Shown: positions 34,336 to 45,061, numbered from the stretch's first letter. The stretch: DNA of 60,673 nucleotides from Thermoactinospora rubra (GCF_002093975.1 NZ_MSZZ01000060.1:1-60673), one strand, 5' to 3'. Notes: generated from the sequence alone by a model not told the origin. A program made the numbers and translations.

Positions 34336-36306
34336 ATGACCGACCGAGATCGCGACAGCGTCAAGCAGCTCAGGCATCGGCTCGCGGAAGCCGCCACCGC
34401 GCTGTCCCCGTACTTGGTCATCATCACCGCGTCGGGCCCCTATCTGCCCTCCCCGGCGATGTTCTGGGTGCTGGCCGCCCTGTACGTGTCCGCGAGCCTG
34501 CTGCTGGCCCGGATCTCGGTCGTGCGGCCCGACGGCCGGGTGGCCCGGCTGGTGAGGAGCACGGCCGGGGCCTTCCGCGGGGCGGCCGTCCACGGCTGGC
34601 GGCTGCTCGCCGTCCGGCGCGAGCCGCCCGGGCCGGTCCCCGACCGGCCTCCGGCACGGCGAGCGTCCGCTGTGGCCGGCCGTACCGCCATCGCGCTGGC
34701 CGGGACGGCGGTCGGCGCGGGCGCCATGCTGGGCGTGTCGGGCCTGGCCACGCTCGTCCGGTCGGCGGTGGGCCCGTGCCCGCCGCCGGTGCAGCTGAGG
34801 GTGGCCACCGCGGCCGAGAACCTGGCGGCGGCAGAGGCGCTGACCGGCCAGTTCGTCCACGAACACCTGGCCGCCGGCGGCTGCGCGCCCGTCCGGTTCA
34901 CCGTGGAGGAGCAGCCGCCGCTCGCGGCCATGGTCAAGGGCGCCCAGACCGGCTGGCACGATCGGGCCCGCGCCGACGGCCCCCACGTCTCGCTCATCGG
35001 CCTGCACCCCGACGTCTGGCTGGCCGCCGGCACCGCGACCGCGGACCACGTCCTGGCCGCCTACGCCAACCACACCAGCGTGGCCGAACTCCGGCGGCTC
35101 GGCCCGGTCGCCGCCTCGCCCCTGGTCGTCGCGGTCACCCCGGAGCTGGCCCAGCGGCTGGAGGCCACCGGCGCGGCCACGGACACCGTGGCCGACTTCG
35201 AGCCGCACGGCCTGATCCGGCCGCGCGCCGACCTGTCGGAGGTGGCGCTCATCGCCACGGCCGGGCTCTACGCCGACCCGAGCGGCGACGTGGCCAGGGA
35301 ACTGGCCCTCACCCCGCCCGGCCTGCCGCTGACGGACGCCGCCGCGCTGCTGTGCCACGTCCGCGAGCGCCTGGCCGCCGGCGCCGACGACGGCCAGGCC
35401 ATGGTCGTGCCGGAGCACCTCGTGCTCGCCTTCAACGACGACCAGGCCCTCGGGCCGTGCGGGCCCGGCCGGGCGGGCCCCGACCTGACCATGTACCGTC
35501 CGGGCGACCTGCCCAACCTGACCTACGAGCTCGTCGAGGCCAAGTGGCCCGGGCAGGACCTTCCAGAACGGCGGCGCTGGATCCGCGCCCTCCACGCCTG
35601 GCTCGCCGAGCGCGGCATGCAGGAGTACGGCTACCGCACGCCCACGGGGGAGTTCCGGGGACGCAACAGCCCGCTCGGCGACCGCGTCGACGTGCGGGAC
35701 GAGCGGATCGGCGACGTCGGCGCCCTCATGGACCGGGTCTCCCGCGCCCATCCGCCCATGACGACTCTGCTCGCCCTGGATGTGTCGGGATCCATGGACG
35801 ACGTGCCGGCCGAGGGCGGCCCCGCCCTGGAGACGGCCCGCTCGGCGGCGCGCGAGCTGCTGCGCCGGCTACGCGACGGCCACGACACGGCGGGACTGGT
35901 CACCTTCTCGGAGCCGGACGGCGGCGCGCCGGTGCGCGAGCAGCCCGGCGCCACGCTGGACGACCTCGCGACGGCCCTGCAGCGCGTCACCGCCGAGGGC
36001 CGGGACGCGCTGCTCGGCCAGGTGCTCGACGAAGCCGCCAGGCGCCTGGACGGAGAGCCGAACCCCGTCGTCGTCATGCTGACCGACGGCGGGAGCCGTA
36101 CGGGACCGGCCGGCCGGCTGGCCGAGGTCACGGGCCTGGAGGTGGTGCTGCTGCTCACCGGCGGCCAGGAGTGCGCCGCGCCGCACCTCCAGCCGCTGCT
36201 GGAGGAGGCCGGCGAGGCCGTCCACTGCCGCCGGATCCGGCCCGGGCAGGACCCGTCGGACGTCGTCCACGAGGAGCTGGTACGGCTGTGGCAGCGCGAA
36301 CGCTGA
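34336..36306 (+). CDS. Membrane-anchored substrate-binding and VWA domain protein
   Basis: 656 residues: two membrane helices near the N-terminus (about 25-58 and 114-142), an extracytoplasmic domain resembling a periplasmic solute-binding protein (about 155-430, from LRVATAAENLAAAEALTG), and a C-terminal von Willebrand A domain (from about 475) with the MIDAS motif LDVSGSMDD and a later VVMLTDGG. VWA domains bind metal and protein ligands; the binding-protein-like part suggests small-molecule or peptide recognition. No ABC permease or ATPase is linked. The next gene, also a solute-binding-type protein, overlaps it, so the two likely act together. ATG 34336 is chosen over the adjacent GTG 34333. 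Confidence 0.85.
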   Translation: MTDRDRDSVKQLRHRLAEAATALSPYLVIITASGPYLPSPAMFWVLAALYVSASLLLARISVVRPDGRVARLVRSTAGAFRGAAVHGWRLLAVRREPPGPVPDRPPARRASAVAGRTAIALAGTAVGAGAMLGVSGLATLVRSAVGPCPPPVQLRVATAAENLAAAEALTGQFVHEHLAAGGCAPVRFTVEEQPPLAAMVKGAQTGWHDRARADGPHVSLIGLHPDVWLAAGTATADHVLAAYANHTSVAELRRLGPVAASPLVVAVTPELAQRLEATGAATDTVADFEPHGLIRPRADLSEVALIATAGLYADPSGDVARELALTPPGLPLTDAAALLCHVRERLAAGADDGQAMVVPEHLVLAFNDDQALGPCGPGRAGPDLTMYRPGDLPNLTYELVEAKWPGQDLPERRRWIRALHAWLAERGMQEYGYRTPTGEFRGRNSPLGDRVDVRDERIGDVGALMDRVSRAHPPMTTLLALDVSGSMDDVPAEGGPALETARSAARELLRRLRDGHDTAGLVTFSEPDGGAPVREQPGATLDDLATALQRVTAEGRDALLGQVLDEAARRLDGEPNPVVVMLTDGGSRTGPAGRLAEVTGLEVVLLLTGGQECAAPHLQPLLEEAGEAVHCRRIRPGQDPSDVVHEELVRLWQRER

Positions 36307-37565
36307 AGATCTTCTCCATGGGCCTCGTCGTGGGCGCGGTGGCGATGGCCGCCGTGGCCGACGCCGCCGGACCCCATCGGGTCCGGCACTGCCCGCAGAC
36401 GGGCAAGCTCAGGGTCGCGATGGCCCCCGACGTGAGCGCCAGCGGCGTGTGGCGCAGGATCATCGCCCGCTATCCGGACCCCGTCGAGGTCGTCGAGGTC
36501 TCCCCGGTCGCCGACCTGCAGGACGCCGAGACGCGGGCCGCCGCCCAGGCCGTCACCTGCCCGGAGTTCGACGTCTACGCCCTGGACGTGGTGTCGGTGG
36601 CCGAGTACGCCGCGGCGGGCCTGCTGCGCGAGCTGCCGCCGCGGCCCGGGCTGGTGGAGCGGGCGGCGGCCACGGGCCGATGGCGCGGCCGGCAGTACGC
36701 GCTGCCGTTCACCACCGACGTCGGCCTCCTGTACCGGCGCGCCGAGCTGCCGGAACCCCGGACGTGGGTGGAACTGTGGGCCGCCGCCCGCGCGGTCAGG
36801 ACGACCGGGCGGGCCGGGCTGGCCGCCCAGCTCGCCGACTACGAGGGCGGCACGGTGAACCTGCTGGAGATGATCAGGACCAGGGTCGTGGACCGCGACG
36901 GCGACGTCGTGCTGGACGAAGGCGACAACGCCGCCGACGCCGCCCGGGCGCTCTCGCAGCTCGCCGAGGCCGGCCGCAACGGCGACCTGGGCGCCTCCTG
37001 GTCGGCCAAGGAAGCCGACTCGCTGGCCGACTTCGCCGCCGGAAAGGCGGGCTACCTGCGGCACTGGCCCTACGCCTACCATCGGCTGGTCACCGACGGG
37101 CGCGTGGACTTCGAGGTCTCCCCGCTGCCGGGCACGCCCGCGCTGGGCGGCACGAACCTCGCCGTCGACGCCCGGTCGGGCAGGCACGAGCAGGCGCTGG
37201 AGTTCGTCGAGTTCCTGCTGCGCCCGGACAACCAGCGCGACCTGTTCGCCTGCGGCGGCTACGCGCCCGTGGTCGAGGCGGCCTACCGGGACGTCCAGCC
37301 GTGCTCCATCGCCGGCTCGGCGGACTCCCGCCCCACCCCCTCGGTCCGCCAGCTCACCGCGTTCGCCAAGGTCCTCCAGGAGGCGCTCGCCCGGGCGGAC
37401 CGGCCGTCGCTGGCCCACTACGCCCGCTTCAGCCAGGTGTTCCGGCAGTGCGTGACGCATGCCGTACAGGAGGAGAACACGAGCGAGCAGCGGGTGCGCG
37501 ACATGGCCGACGCCCTGCGGCACGCCGTCGACGGCAGGCTGACCGGCGACGACCTGTGCGGGTGA
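36288..37565 (+). CDS. Extracellular solute-binding protein
   Basis: A 425-residue type-1 sugar/solute-binding protein: signal or anchor helix (FSMGLVVGAVAMAAVADA), then LRVAMAPDVSASGVWRRI, YALPFTTDVGLLYRRAELP, LRHWPYAYHRL and FLLRPDNQRDLFACGGYAP, all typical of the family. There is no lipobox cysteine. GTG 36288 (19 bp overlap with the VWA gene, GAGGAG 11 nt upstream) is chosen; ATG 36318 would shorten the signal. Without permease or ATPase genes nearby, a sensing or scaffolding role with the VWA protein is more likely than transport, though that is inference. Confidence 0.85.
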   Translation: MAARTLKIFSMGLVVGAVAMAAVADAAGPHRVRHCPQTGKLRVAMAPDVSASGVWRRIIARYPDPVEVVEVSPVADLQDAETRAAAQAVTCPEFDVYALDVVSVAEYAAAGLLRELPPRPGLVERAAATGRWRGRQYALPFTTDVGLLYRRAELPEPRTWVELWAAARAVRTTGRAGLAAQLADYEGGTVNLLEMIRTRVVDRDGDVVLDEGDNAADAARALSQLAEAGRNGDLGASWSAKEADSLADFAAGKAGYLRHWPYAYHRLVTDGRVDFEVSPLPGTPALGGTNLAVDARSGRHEQALEFVEFLLRPDNQRDLFACGGYAPVVEAAYRDVQPCSIAGSADSRPTPSVRQLTAFAKVLQEALARADRPSLAHYARFSQVFRQCVTHAVQEENTSEQRVRDMADALRHAVDGRLTGDDLCG

Positions 37566-37576
37566 GCCCGTGTCGG

Positions 37577-37582
37577 TAAGGT
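37577..37582 (+). promoter_or_regulatory. Possible -10 box for HIT gene
   Basis: TAAGGT, 8 nt before GTG 37591; compatible with a start of transcription at or just before the start codon. Confidence 0.3.
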
Positions 37583-37590
37583 GGTGCGAC

Positions 37591-37935
37591 GTGACCGACT
37601 GCCTCTTCTGCAAGATCGTCGCCAAGGAGATCGACGCCGACGTCGTGCACGAGACCGACACGACGCTGGCCTTCCGCGACATCAACCCGCAGGCGCCCAC
37701 CCACGTCCTCGTCGTCCCCAAGGAGCACCACGCCGACGCCGCCGCGCTCGCGGAGGCGGACCGGGGACTGGCCGACGACGTGCTCAAGGCCGCGCACGCG
37801 GTGGCCGTCCAGGAGGGTGTCGCCGAGACCGGCTACCGCATCGTGTTCAACACCGGCCCCGGCGCCGGCCAGACCGTCTTCCACGTCCACGCCCACGTCC
37901 TGGGCGGCCGCGGCCTCACCTGGCCGCCGGGCTGA
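37591..37935 (+). CDS. HIT family nucleotide hydrolase
   Basis: The 114-residue histidine-triad protein has the N-terminal CLFCKIVAKEI zinc/phosphate loop, FRDINPQAPTHVLVVPK and the catalytic HVHAHVLGG triad. HIT proteins of this branch hydrolyse AMP- or GMP-linked substrates such as adenosine phosphoramidate. I chose GTG 37591, where family similarity starts (TDCLFCKI); the open frame begins at GTG 37570. HIT directly upstream of phoH-ybeY is a conserved actinobacterial order. Confidence 0.93.
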   Translation: MTDCLFCKIVAKEIDADVVHETDTTLAFRDINPQAPTHVLVVPKEHHADAAALAEADRGLADDVLKAAHAVAVQEGVAETGYRIVFNTGPGAGQTVFHVHAHVLGGRGLTWPPG

Positions 37936-38023
37936 TATTCGCAGGAGACGGCGACCGCTCGGGGCTACGATGGAGGAGAAGACCCCACCGAGACCGGGAG
38001 GCATCAGGCCAGACGGCCTGCCC

Positions 38024-40158
<2,135 letters not shown>

Positions 40159-40162
<4 letters not shown>

Positions 40163-40635
40163 CCGTCGAGATCAACAACGAGTCCGGCGTGGAGATCGAC
40201 GAGGAGCGCATCGTCGAGCTGGCCACCCACGTCCTGGGCGAGATGGAGATCAACCCGCTGGCCGAGCTGTCGATCATCGTGGTCGACGAGGAGACCATGG
40301 CGGCGCTTCACGAGAAGTGGATGGGCGAGCCCGGGCCGACCGACGTGCTCGCCTTCCCGATGGACGAGCTGCGTCCCGGCGGCGGCGCCCGCGGTGACGG
40401 CGAGGGGCCCGCCGATCCGGCGCTGCTGGGTGACGTGGTGCTGTGCCCGCAGGTCGCGGCCAGGCAGGCGGCCGAGGCGGGCCACAGTACCCGCGACGAG
40501 CTCGAGCTGCTGTGCACGCACGGCATCCTTCACCTGCTCGGCTACGATCATGCCGAGCCGGAGGAGCACAAGGAGATGTTCGGTCTGCAGGCCCGGCTCC
40601 TGGAGTCGTGGCGGGAGGTGTCCAGCCCCCGGTGA
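40159..40635 (+). CDS. ybeY: Endoribonuclease YbeY
   Basis: The 158-residue zinc-dependent RNase for 16S rRNA 3'-end maturation and 70S quality control carries the metal-binding signature HGILHLLGYDH near residue 121. The middle (residues 68-90) has a Gly/Asp-rich loop (GGGARGDGEGPADP) that is longer than in enterobacterial YbeY but common in actinobacteria. It overlaps phoH by ATGA and the next gene by GTGA, so the three are translationally coupled. Confidence 0.96.
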
Positions 40636-41924
40636 ACGGCTGGTTGCTGTTGGCCATCGCGCTCGTGGTGTGCGGTGGCCTCATCGCCAGCGCCGAGACG
40701 GCGCTGTCCCGGATCTCGCGCGTGCGGGCGGAGGAGTTCGTGCGCGAGGGCCGGCGGGGTGCCGGGCGGCTGCAGGCCATCGTCACCGACCCGCCGCGTT
40801 ACCTGAACCTGCTGCTGTTGCTGCGGCTGAGCTGCGAGCTGGTGGCGACCGTGATCGCGGCGGCGCTGTTCATCGACCTCATGGGCGATCAGGGCTGGGC
40901 CTACGTGACGGCCGCTGCCGTCATGGTGGTGGTCAGCTACGTGATCGTGGGCGTGTCGCCGCGGACGCTCGGCCGCCAGCACGCCGAGCCGGTGGCGCTG
41001 GCCGGGGCGCCCATCGTCTACGCCCTCACCCGGATCTTCGGGCCGCTGCCGACGCTGCTGATCCTGCTGGGCAACGCGCTGACGCCCGGCAAGGGCTTCA
41101 AGGAGGGGCCCTTCACCTCCGAGGCCGAGCTGCGCGACCTGGTGGATCTGGCCGAGGAGCGGCGGGTCATCGAGCCGGACGAGCGCGAGATGATCCACTC
41201 GGTGTTCGAGCTGGGTGACACGCTGGTCCGCGAGGTGATGGTGCCGCGTACCGACATGGTGTTCATCGAGCGCGGCAAGACCCTCAACCAGTCCCTGTCG
41301 CTGGCGTTGCGCAGCGGCTTCTCCCGCATCCCGGTGGTGGGGGAGAACGAGGACGACGTCATCGGCATCGCCTACCTCAAGGACATCATCCGCCGGGTCC
41401 ACGAGTCGGGCGACGGTACCGAGAAGGTCGAGTCGATCATGCGTCCGGCCACCTACGTGCCGGAGAGCAAGCCGATCGACGAGCTGCTGCGCGAGATGCA
41501 GGCCGCGCAGATCCACCTGGCCATCGTCATCGACGAGTACGGCGGGACCGCCGGGCTGGTCACGATCGAGGACATCCTGGAGGAGATCGTCGGGGAGATC
41601 ACCGACGAGTACGACCAGGAGGCGCCGCGCGTGGAGGAGCAGCCGGACGGCTCGGTCCGGGTGACCGCGCGCATGCCCGTCGACGAGCTGGCCGAGCTGT
41701 TCGACATCGAGATCGACGTGGACGACGTGGAGACCGTGGGCGGCCTGCTGGCGCACGCGCTCGGCCGCGTGCCGATCGCGGGGTCGCAGGCCGAGGTGGC
41801 CGGGCTGCGGCTGATCGCCGAGAGCCTGGCCGGGCGGCGCAACCGCATCAGCACCGTGCTGGTCAAGCGGGTCAGGACCGAGGAGGGCCAGGAGGCCCTG
41901 TCGGCTCCGGCGGAACACGACTGA
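40632..41924 (+). CDS. CNNM/CorC-type CBS domain membrane protein (HlyC/CorC family)
   Basis: 430 residues: an N-terminal DUF21/CNNM membrane domain with four helices (from WLLLAIALVVCGG to YALTRIFGPLPTLLILLG), a tandem CBS pair (VREVMVPRTDMVFIERG and ESIMRPATYVPESKPI, with EYGGTAGLVTIEDILEEIVGEI) and the C-terminal CorC_HlyC domain. Family members are linked to Mg/Co efflux; true hemolysin function is not expected. GTG 40632 overlaps ybeY by 4 bp. Order ybeY-CBS protein-era is conserved in bacteria. Confidence 0.93.
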   Translation: MNGWLLLAIALVVCGGLIASAETALSRISRVRAEEFVREGRRGAGRLQAIVTDPPRYLNLLLLLRLSCELVATVIAAALFIDLMGDQGWAYVTAAAVMVVVSYVIVGVSPRTLGRQHAEPVALAGAPIVYALTRIFGPLPTLLILLGNALTPGKGFKEGPFTSEAELRDLVDLAEERRVIEPDEREMIHSVFELGDTLVREVMVPRTDMVFIERGKTLNQSLSLALRSGFSRIPVVGENEDDVIGIAYLKDIIRRVHESGDGTEKVESIMRPATYVPESKPIDELLREMQAAQIHLAIVIDEYGGTAGLVTIEDILEEIVGEITDEYDQEAPRVEEQPDGSVRVTARMPVDELAELFDIEIDVDDVETVGGLLAHALGRVPIAGSQAEVAGLRLIAESLAGRRNRISTVLVKRVRTEEGQEALSAPAEHD

Positions 41925-41935
41925 TGTCCTGCAAG

Positions 41936-41950
41936 TCCGCTTCAAGCGGA
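41936..41950 (+). terminator. Short hairpin after CBS gene
   Basis: TCCGCTT-C-AAGCGGA, a perfect 7-bp arm palindrome 11 nt after the stop, flanked by direct repeats of TGCAAG. It could be a weak terminator element or a binding site. Confidence 0.4.
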
Positions 41951-42061
41951 TTGCAAGCCGTGTCCGGCACTGTGGTCATCGACACCCGGTGCGGTGGGTG
42001 TTCACGGGGGGTCGTCCGGACGCCGGGAGGGGTTCACGGTCGCGAGGACGATCCTGGGGGT

Positions 42062-42122
42062 GAGCAACGCTGGTTGCTCGACGCTTGAGGGCGCTCTCGC
42101 CTGGCGGGGGCGCCCTTAAGCG
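42062..42122 (+). terminator. Tandem hairpins, probable terminator
   Basis: Two stem-loops follow each other: GAGCAAC-GCTG-GTTGCTC (42062-42079) and a 13-bp stem with one G-T mismatch pairing 42082-42094 with 42110-42122, followed by GTTGTTTG. They would end the phoH-ybeY-CBS transcript before the lipoprotein gene. Confidence 0.6.
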
Positions 42123-42177
42123 GTTGTTTGCCGGTTCCCGGCAATGGCCTCATTCGCCGGCGGGCACATGATTGATC

Positions 42178-42807
42178 GTGATTCGGGGACTTTGCGGCGT
42201 GATGGCCTGTGCCGCGGCGGTGGCCGGATGCGCGAGCGCCGGACCGGGCGCGGGCGGCCAGACGCGCGAGAACCGCGAGGATAAGGTACGGCTGCGCACG
42301 ACCCTGCAGCGCCAGGCCCCCTCGCTGCCGGACGGCTTCTCCGACAAGCCGCTGCCCGCCTGGCGGCCGCCCTTCACCCCCGACAGCCGCGCCTGCCGGA
42401 TCGTGCTGCAGACGGCCGCCGGGCACGCCCCGCCGCGCGCCCTCAAGGCCCAGGCCGCCGCGACCTACCAGGGCGACCTGCTCGGCGAGCTGGTGGCGGT
42501 GAACATCGTCGCCTATGAGCCCGGCCAGGCCGGCTGGCGCCTGCGCGAGCTGGGCAAGAGCCTGCGGGAGTGCACGAGGCTCGCCGCGGGCCCCGGCACG
42601 CGGCTGAGGATGCGGCCCCTGCACATGGAACGGCTGGGCGACGACAGCGTGGCCGCGAGCGCCCGGGGTCGGCTCAACGGTTACCCCTACGCCTTCAACC
42701 TGGTGCTGGCCCGCTCCGGCGACACCGTCGTGTCGGTCGTCCACACCGGTCTGGCCGGCGTGGAGGCCCGGCGCACCCGGGACCTGGCGCTGGCCTTCCT
42801 CCAGTAG
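42178..42807 (+). CDS. Hypothetical lipoprotein
   Basis: About 209 residues with a short signal and lipobox (AAVAGC, Cys about residue 18). The mature part has two cysteines (SRACRIVLQ and LRECTRLAA) and a sensor-like alpha/beta pattern ending SGDTVVSVVHTGLAGVEARRTRDLALAFLQ, reminiscent of PknH-sensor-like or DUF3558-like actinobacterial lipoproteins, but I cannot assign a family. The start is uncertain: GTG 42178 or TTG 42172, neither with a good ribosome site. Confidence 0.7.
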   Translation: MIRGLCGVMACAAAVAGCASAGPGAGGQTRENREDKVRLRTTLQRQAPSLPDGFSDKPLPAWRPPFTPDSRACRIVLQTAAGHAPPRALKAQAAATYQGDLLGELVAVNIVAYEPGQAGWRLRELGKSLRECTRLAAGPGTRLRMRPLHMERLGDDSVAASARGRLNGYPYAFNLVLARSGDTVVSVVHTGLAGVEARRTRDLALAFLQ

Positions 42808-42810
42808 CCT
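42805..42810 (+). promoter_or_regulatory. Possible -10 box for cytidine deaminase-like gene
   Basis: TAGCCT overlaps the stop of the lipoprotein gene and lies 8 nt before GTG 42819. Confidence 0.3.
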
Positions 42811-42818
42811 TGGCTTTC

Positions 42819-43133
42819 GTGGACCCGGAAGACAGCAAGATCATCACCTTGGCCCGGTCGGCGAGGGCGCGCAACGAGGCCCGGGAGGGCGCGGCGGTCC
42901 GCGACGAGACCGGCCGCACCTACGCCGCCACCAACGTCGAGCTCGCCGCGCTGCGGCTGTCGGCGGTGCAGGCCGCCGTGGCGATGGCGGTCTCCGGCGG
43001 CGCCCGCTCGCTGGAGGCGGCGGCGCTGGTGACCTCCGGCGAGGGGCCGAGCGCGGAGGACCGCGCGGTCGTCGAGGAGCTGGGCGCCAAGGCGTTCTTC
43101 GTCGCCGACCCGGCCGGCACCCTGCGGGACTGA
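42819..43133 (+). CDS. Cytidine deaminase-like protein lacking the zinc site
   Basis: The 104-residue product keeps the deaminase fold pattern (IITLARSARARNEAREGAAVRD, TYAATNVELAALRLSAVQAAVAMAV) and is what is usually annotated as cytidine deaminase between the CBS gene and era in actinobacteria. It has no cysteine at all: the CAE and PCxxC zinc motifs are absent, so catalysis by the normal mechanism is not possible. It may be a structural or regulatory relic kept because of its place in the operon. GTG 42819 is chosen; TTG 42810 is possible. Confidence 0.82.
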   Translation: MDPEDSKIITLARSARARNEAREGAAVRDETGRTYAATNVELAALRLSAVQAAVAMAVSGGARSLEAAALVTSGEGPSAEDRAVVEELGAKAFFVADPAGTLRD

Positions 43134-43135
43134 CC

Positions 43136-43621
43136 GTGCCGATGTCCCCCTATCTGGCCGGGCTGCGGGCCGTGGTGGGCTCGCGGCTGCTGCTGATGCC
43201 CGCGGTCACCGGCCTGGTGTTCGACGAGCGCGGCAGGCTGCTGGTCGCCCTGCACGCCGACACCGGCCTGTGGGCGCCGCCCGGCGGCGCCGTCGACCCC
43301 GACGAGCGCCCGGTCGACGCCCTGGTCAGGGAGCTGCGCGAGGAGGTGGGCGCCGAAGTCGAGGTGCTGGGCATCGTCGGCGTGTACGGCGGGCCGGAGT
43401 TCCGCACGGTCTACCCCAACGGGCACGAGATGGCCTACGTCAACGCCGCCTACGGCTGCCGCGTCCTCAGCGAGGTCACGCCCGACCGTGTCGAGATCGA
43501 CCAGGTGCGGTGGGTCACCGAGGAGGAGGCCGCCGGGCTGGACATGCCCGCCTGGTCGCCTCACGTGCTGCCCGAGGCGTTCGCCTGGTGGGCCGCCCGG
43601 AATGGGAGAATCAGCAGGTGA
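43136..43621 (+). CDS. Nudix hydrolase
   Basis: A 161-residue protein with a complete Nudix box (G-x5-E-x7-REVxEExGx: from GGAVDPDERPVDALV to RELREEVGAE, around residues 50-73) that binds Mg and cleaves a nucleoside diphosphate linked to another group. A short N-terminal helical extension (YLAGLRAVVGSRLLLMPAV) precedes the domain, as in NUDIX proteins near era in related genomes. Substrate unknown. GTG 43136 lies 2 nt after the preceding stop; ATG 43142 is also possible. Its stop overlaps the era start (GTGA). Confidence 0.9.
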   Translation: MPMSPYLAGLRAVVGSRLLLMPAVTGLVFDERGRLLVALHADTGLWAPPGGAVDPDERPVDALVRELREEVGAEVEVLGIVGVYGGPEFRTVYPNGHEMAYVNAAYGCRVLSEVTPDRVEIDQVRWVTEEEAAGLDMPAWSPHVLPEAFAWWAARNGRISR

Positions 43622-44520
43622 CCACAGAGCATCGCGCCGGGTTCGCCTGCTTCGTCGGGCGGCCCAACGTCGGCAAGTCCACGCTGATGAACGCCCTGGT
43701 CGGGCAGAAGGTGGCGATCACCTCCACCAAGCCGCAGACCACCCGGCGGGCCATCCGCGGCATCGTGCACAGGCCTGACGCGCAGCTGGTCATCGTCGAC
43801 ACGCCCGGCCTGCACCGGCCGCGCACGCTGCTGGGAGAGCGCCTCGACAGCCTGGTGCTGTCCACCCTCACCGAGGTCGACGTCATCGGCTTCTGCGTCC
43901 CGGCCAACGAGAAGATCGGCAAGGGCGACCGGTTCATCGCCGACAAGCTCGCCCAGGTCGGCAAGACACCGGTGGTGGCCGTGGTCACCAAGTGCGACCT
44001 GGCCACCCGCAAGGAGATCGCCGAGCAGCTGCTGGCCGTCTCCGAGCTGGGGGAGTTCGCCGACGTCGTCCCGGTCTCCGCCGCCGTGGGCGACCAGCTG
44101 GACGTGCTGTCCGACGTGCTGGTCAAGCACCTGCCGCAGTCGCCGCCCCTCTACCCCGACGGCCAGCTCACCGACGAGCCGGAGCAGGTGCTGGTCGCCG
44201 AGCTGATCCGGGAGGCGGCGCTGGAGGGCGTCCGCGACGAGCTGCCGCACTCCATCGCGGTCGTGGTGGACGAGATGATGCCGAGGGAGGGCAGGGACGA
44301 CCTGCTCGACATCTACGCGCACATGTTCGTCGAACGCCCCTCGCAGAAGGCCATCGTCATCGGCCACCGCGGCGAGCGGCTGCGCGAGGTCGGCACCAAG
44401 GCGCGCAAGCAGATCGAGGCGCTGCTCGGCACCCGCGTCTACCTCGACCTGCGGATCAGCGTGGCCAAGGACTGGCAGCGCGATCCGAAGCAACTGCGCC
44501 GCCTGGGCTTCTACGACTGA
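43618..44520 (+). CDS. era: GTPase Era
   Basis: The 300-residue Ras-like GTPase binds 16S rRNA near its 3' end and promotes 30S maturation. G domain: GRPNVGKST (G1), DTPGLHRPRT (G3), TKCDL (G4, variant of NKxD) and VSA (G5); C-terminal KH domain with FVERPSQKAIVIGHRGERLREVG. Length is normal. It is coupled to the Nudix gene by a GTGA overlap and its end overlaps the convergent membrane protein gene by 65 bp. Confidence 0.96.
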   Translation: MTTEHRAGFACFVGRPNVGKSTLMNALVGQKVAITSTKPQTTRRAIRGIVHRPDAQLVIVDTPGLHRPRTLLGERLDSLVLSTLTEVDVIGFCVPANEKIGKGDRFIADKLAQVGKTPVVAVVTKCDLATRKEIAEQLLAVSELGEFADVVPVSAAVGDQLDVLSDVLVKHLPQSPPLYPDGQLTDEPEQVLVAELIREAALEGVRDELPHSIAVVVDEMMPREGRDDLLDIYAHMFVERPSQKAIVIGHRGERLREVGTKARKQIEALLGTRVYLDLRISVAKDWQRDPKQLRRLGFYD

Positions 44521-44935
44521 TCGCGACGATCGCGGACACCACCACCGCCACGGCCGAGGCCAGCGTCGCGAACCAGCCGTAGCGCAGGCCCGGCTCGACC
44601 GACAGCAGCCCGCCCAGCTCCACCGAGACGGCGCCGCGGGTGCCGGTGAGGAAGAGCACCGGCAGCACCACCGCGAGCCCGCCGGGCAGCAGCGCGAGCG
44701 CGGCCGGCAGGCGGCGGCCCGTCAGCAGGCCCGCCAGGCCCAGCCCGGCCGCCACGAGGCCCGCCGCCAGCGCGGACAGGCCCATGGCGTCGTCGACGCC
44801 GCGCACGTCATGGCTCACGCCCGCGCCGATGAGGTCGCTGCGCGCCTCGATGCCCGCCCACGGCAGCGTCGCGCTCACCACCAGCAGCGCGCCGGCGACC
44901 GTCACGGCGAACGCCGGCCCACGAGAGTTGCCCAT
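44456..44935 (-). CDS. Small membrane protein with four predicted helices
   Basis: 159 residues with membrane segments at about 8-28, 53-72, 78-98 and 118-138 and a conserved-looking LPWAG after the first helix, a pattern seen in Trp-operon-associated and other small actinobacterial membrane proteins (inference). The last 21 codons lie opposite the 3' end of era. ATG 44935 has no ribosome site; CATGAT lies 6 nt before it, a weak -10 match for a leaderless mRNA. Function unknown. Confidence 0.72.
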   Translation of the reverse strand: MGNSRGPAFAVTVAGALLVVSATLPWAGIEARSDLIGAGVSHDVRGVDDAMGLSALAAGLVAAGLGLAGLLTGRRLPAALALLPGGLAVVLPVLFLTGTRGAVSVELGGLLSVEPGLRYGWFATLASAVAVVVSAIVAISRRSPGGAVASDRAASPWPR

Positions 44936-45010
44936 ACGGCCATCATGACCGAACGGGCGCGGCCGCCAAGGCGCTCGGGGAATCGACGCACCGTGCTACG
45001 TCAGGGGGGT

Positions 45011-45043
45011 GTGCAAGGCGCGGGCAATCGCGGTGCAAGGCGC
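45011..45043 (+). promoter_or_regulatory. Direct repeats upstream of secreted protein gene
   Basis: GTGCAAGGCGC occurs at 45011-45021 and again at 45033-45043, 22 bp apart (two helical turns), ending 6 bp before the -10 box at 45050. Placement around the -35 region suggests an activator or repressor site. Confidence 0.45.
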
Positions 45044-45049
45044 CGGCCG

Positions 45050-45055
45050 TACGGT
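45050..45055 (+). promoter_or_regulatory. -10 box for leaderless secreted-protein gene
   Basis: TACGGT, exactly 6 nt before ATG 45062; no Shine-Dalgarno is present. Confidence 0.5.
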
Positions 45056-45061
45056 CGGGCC

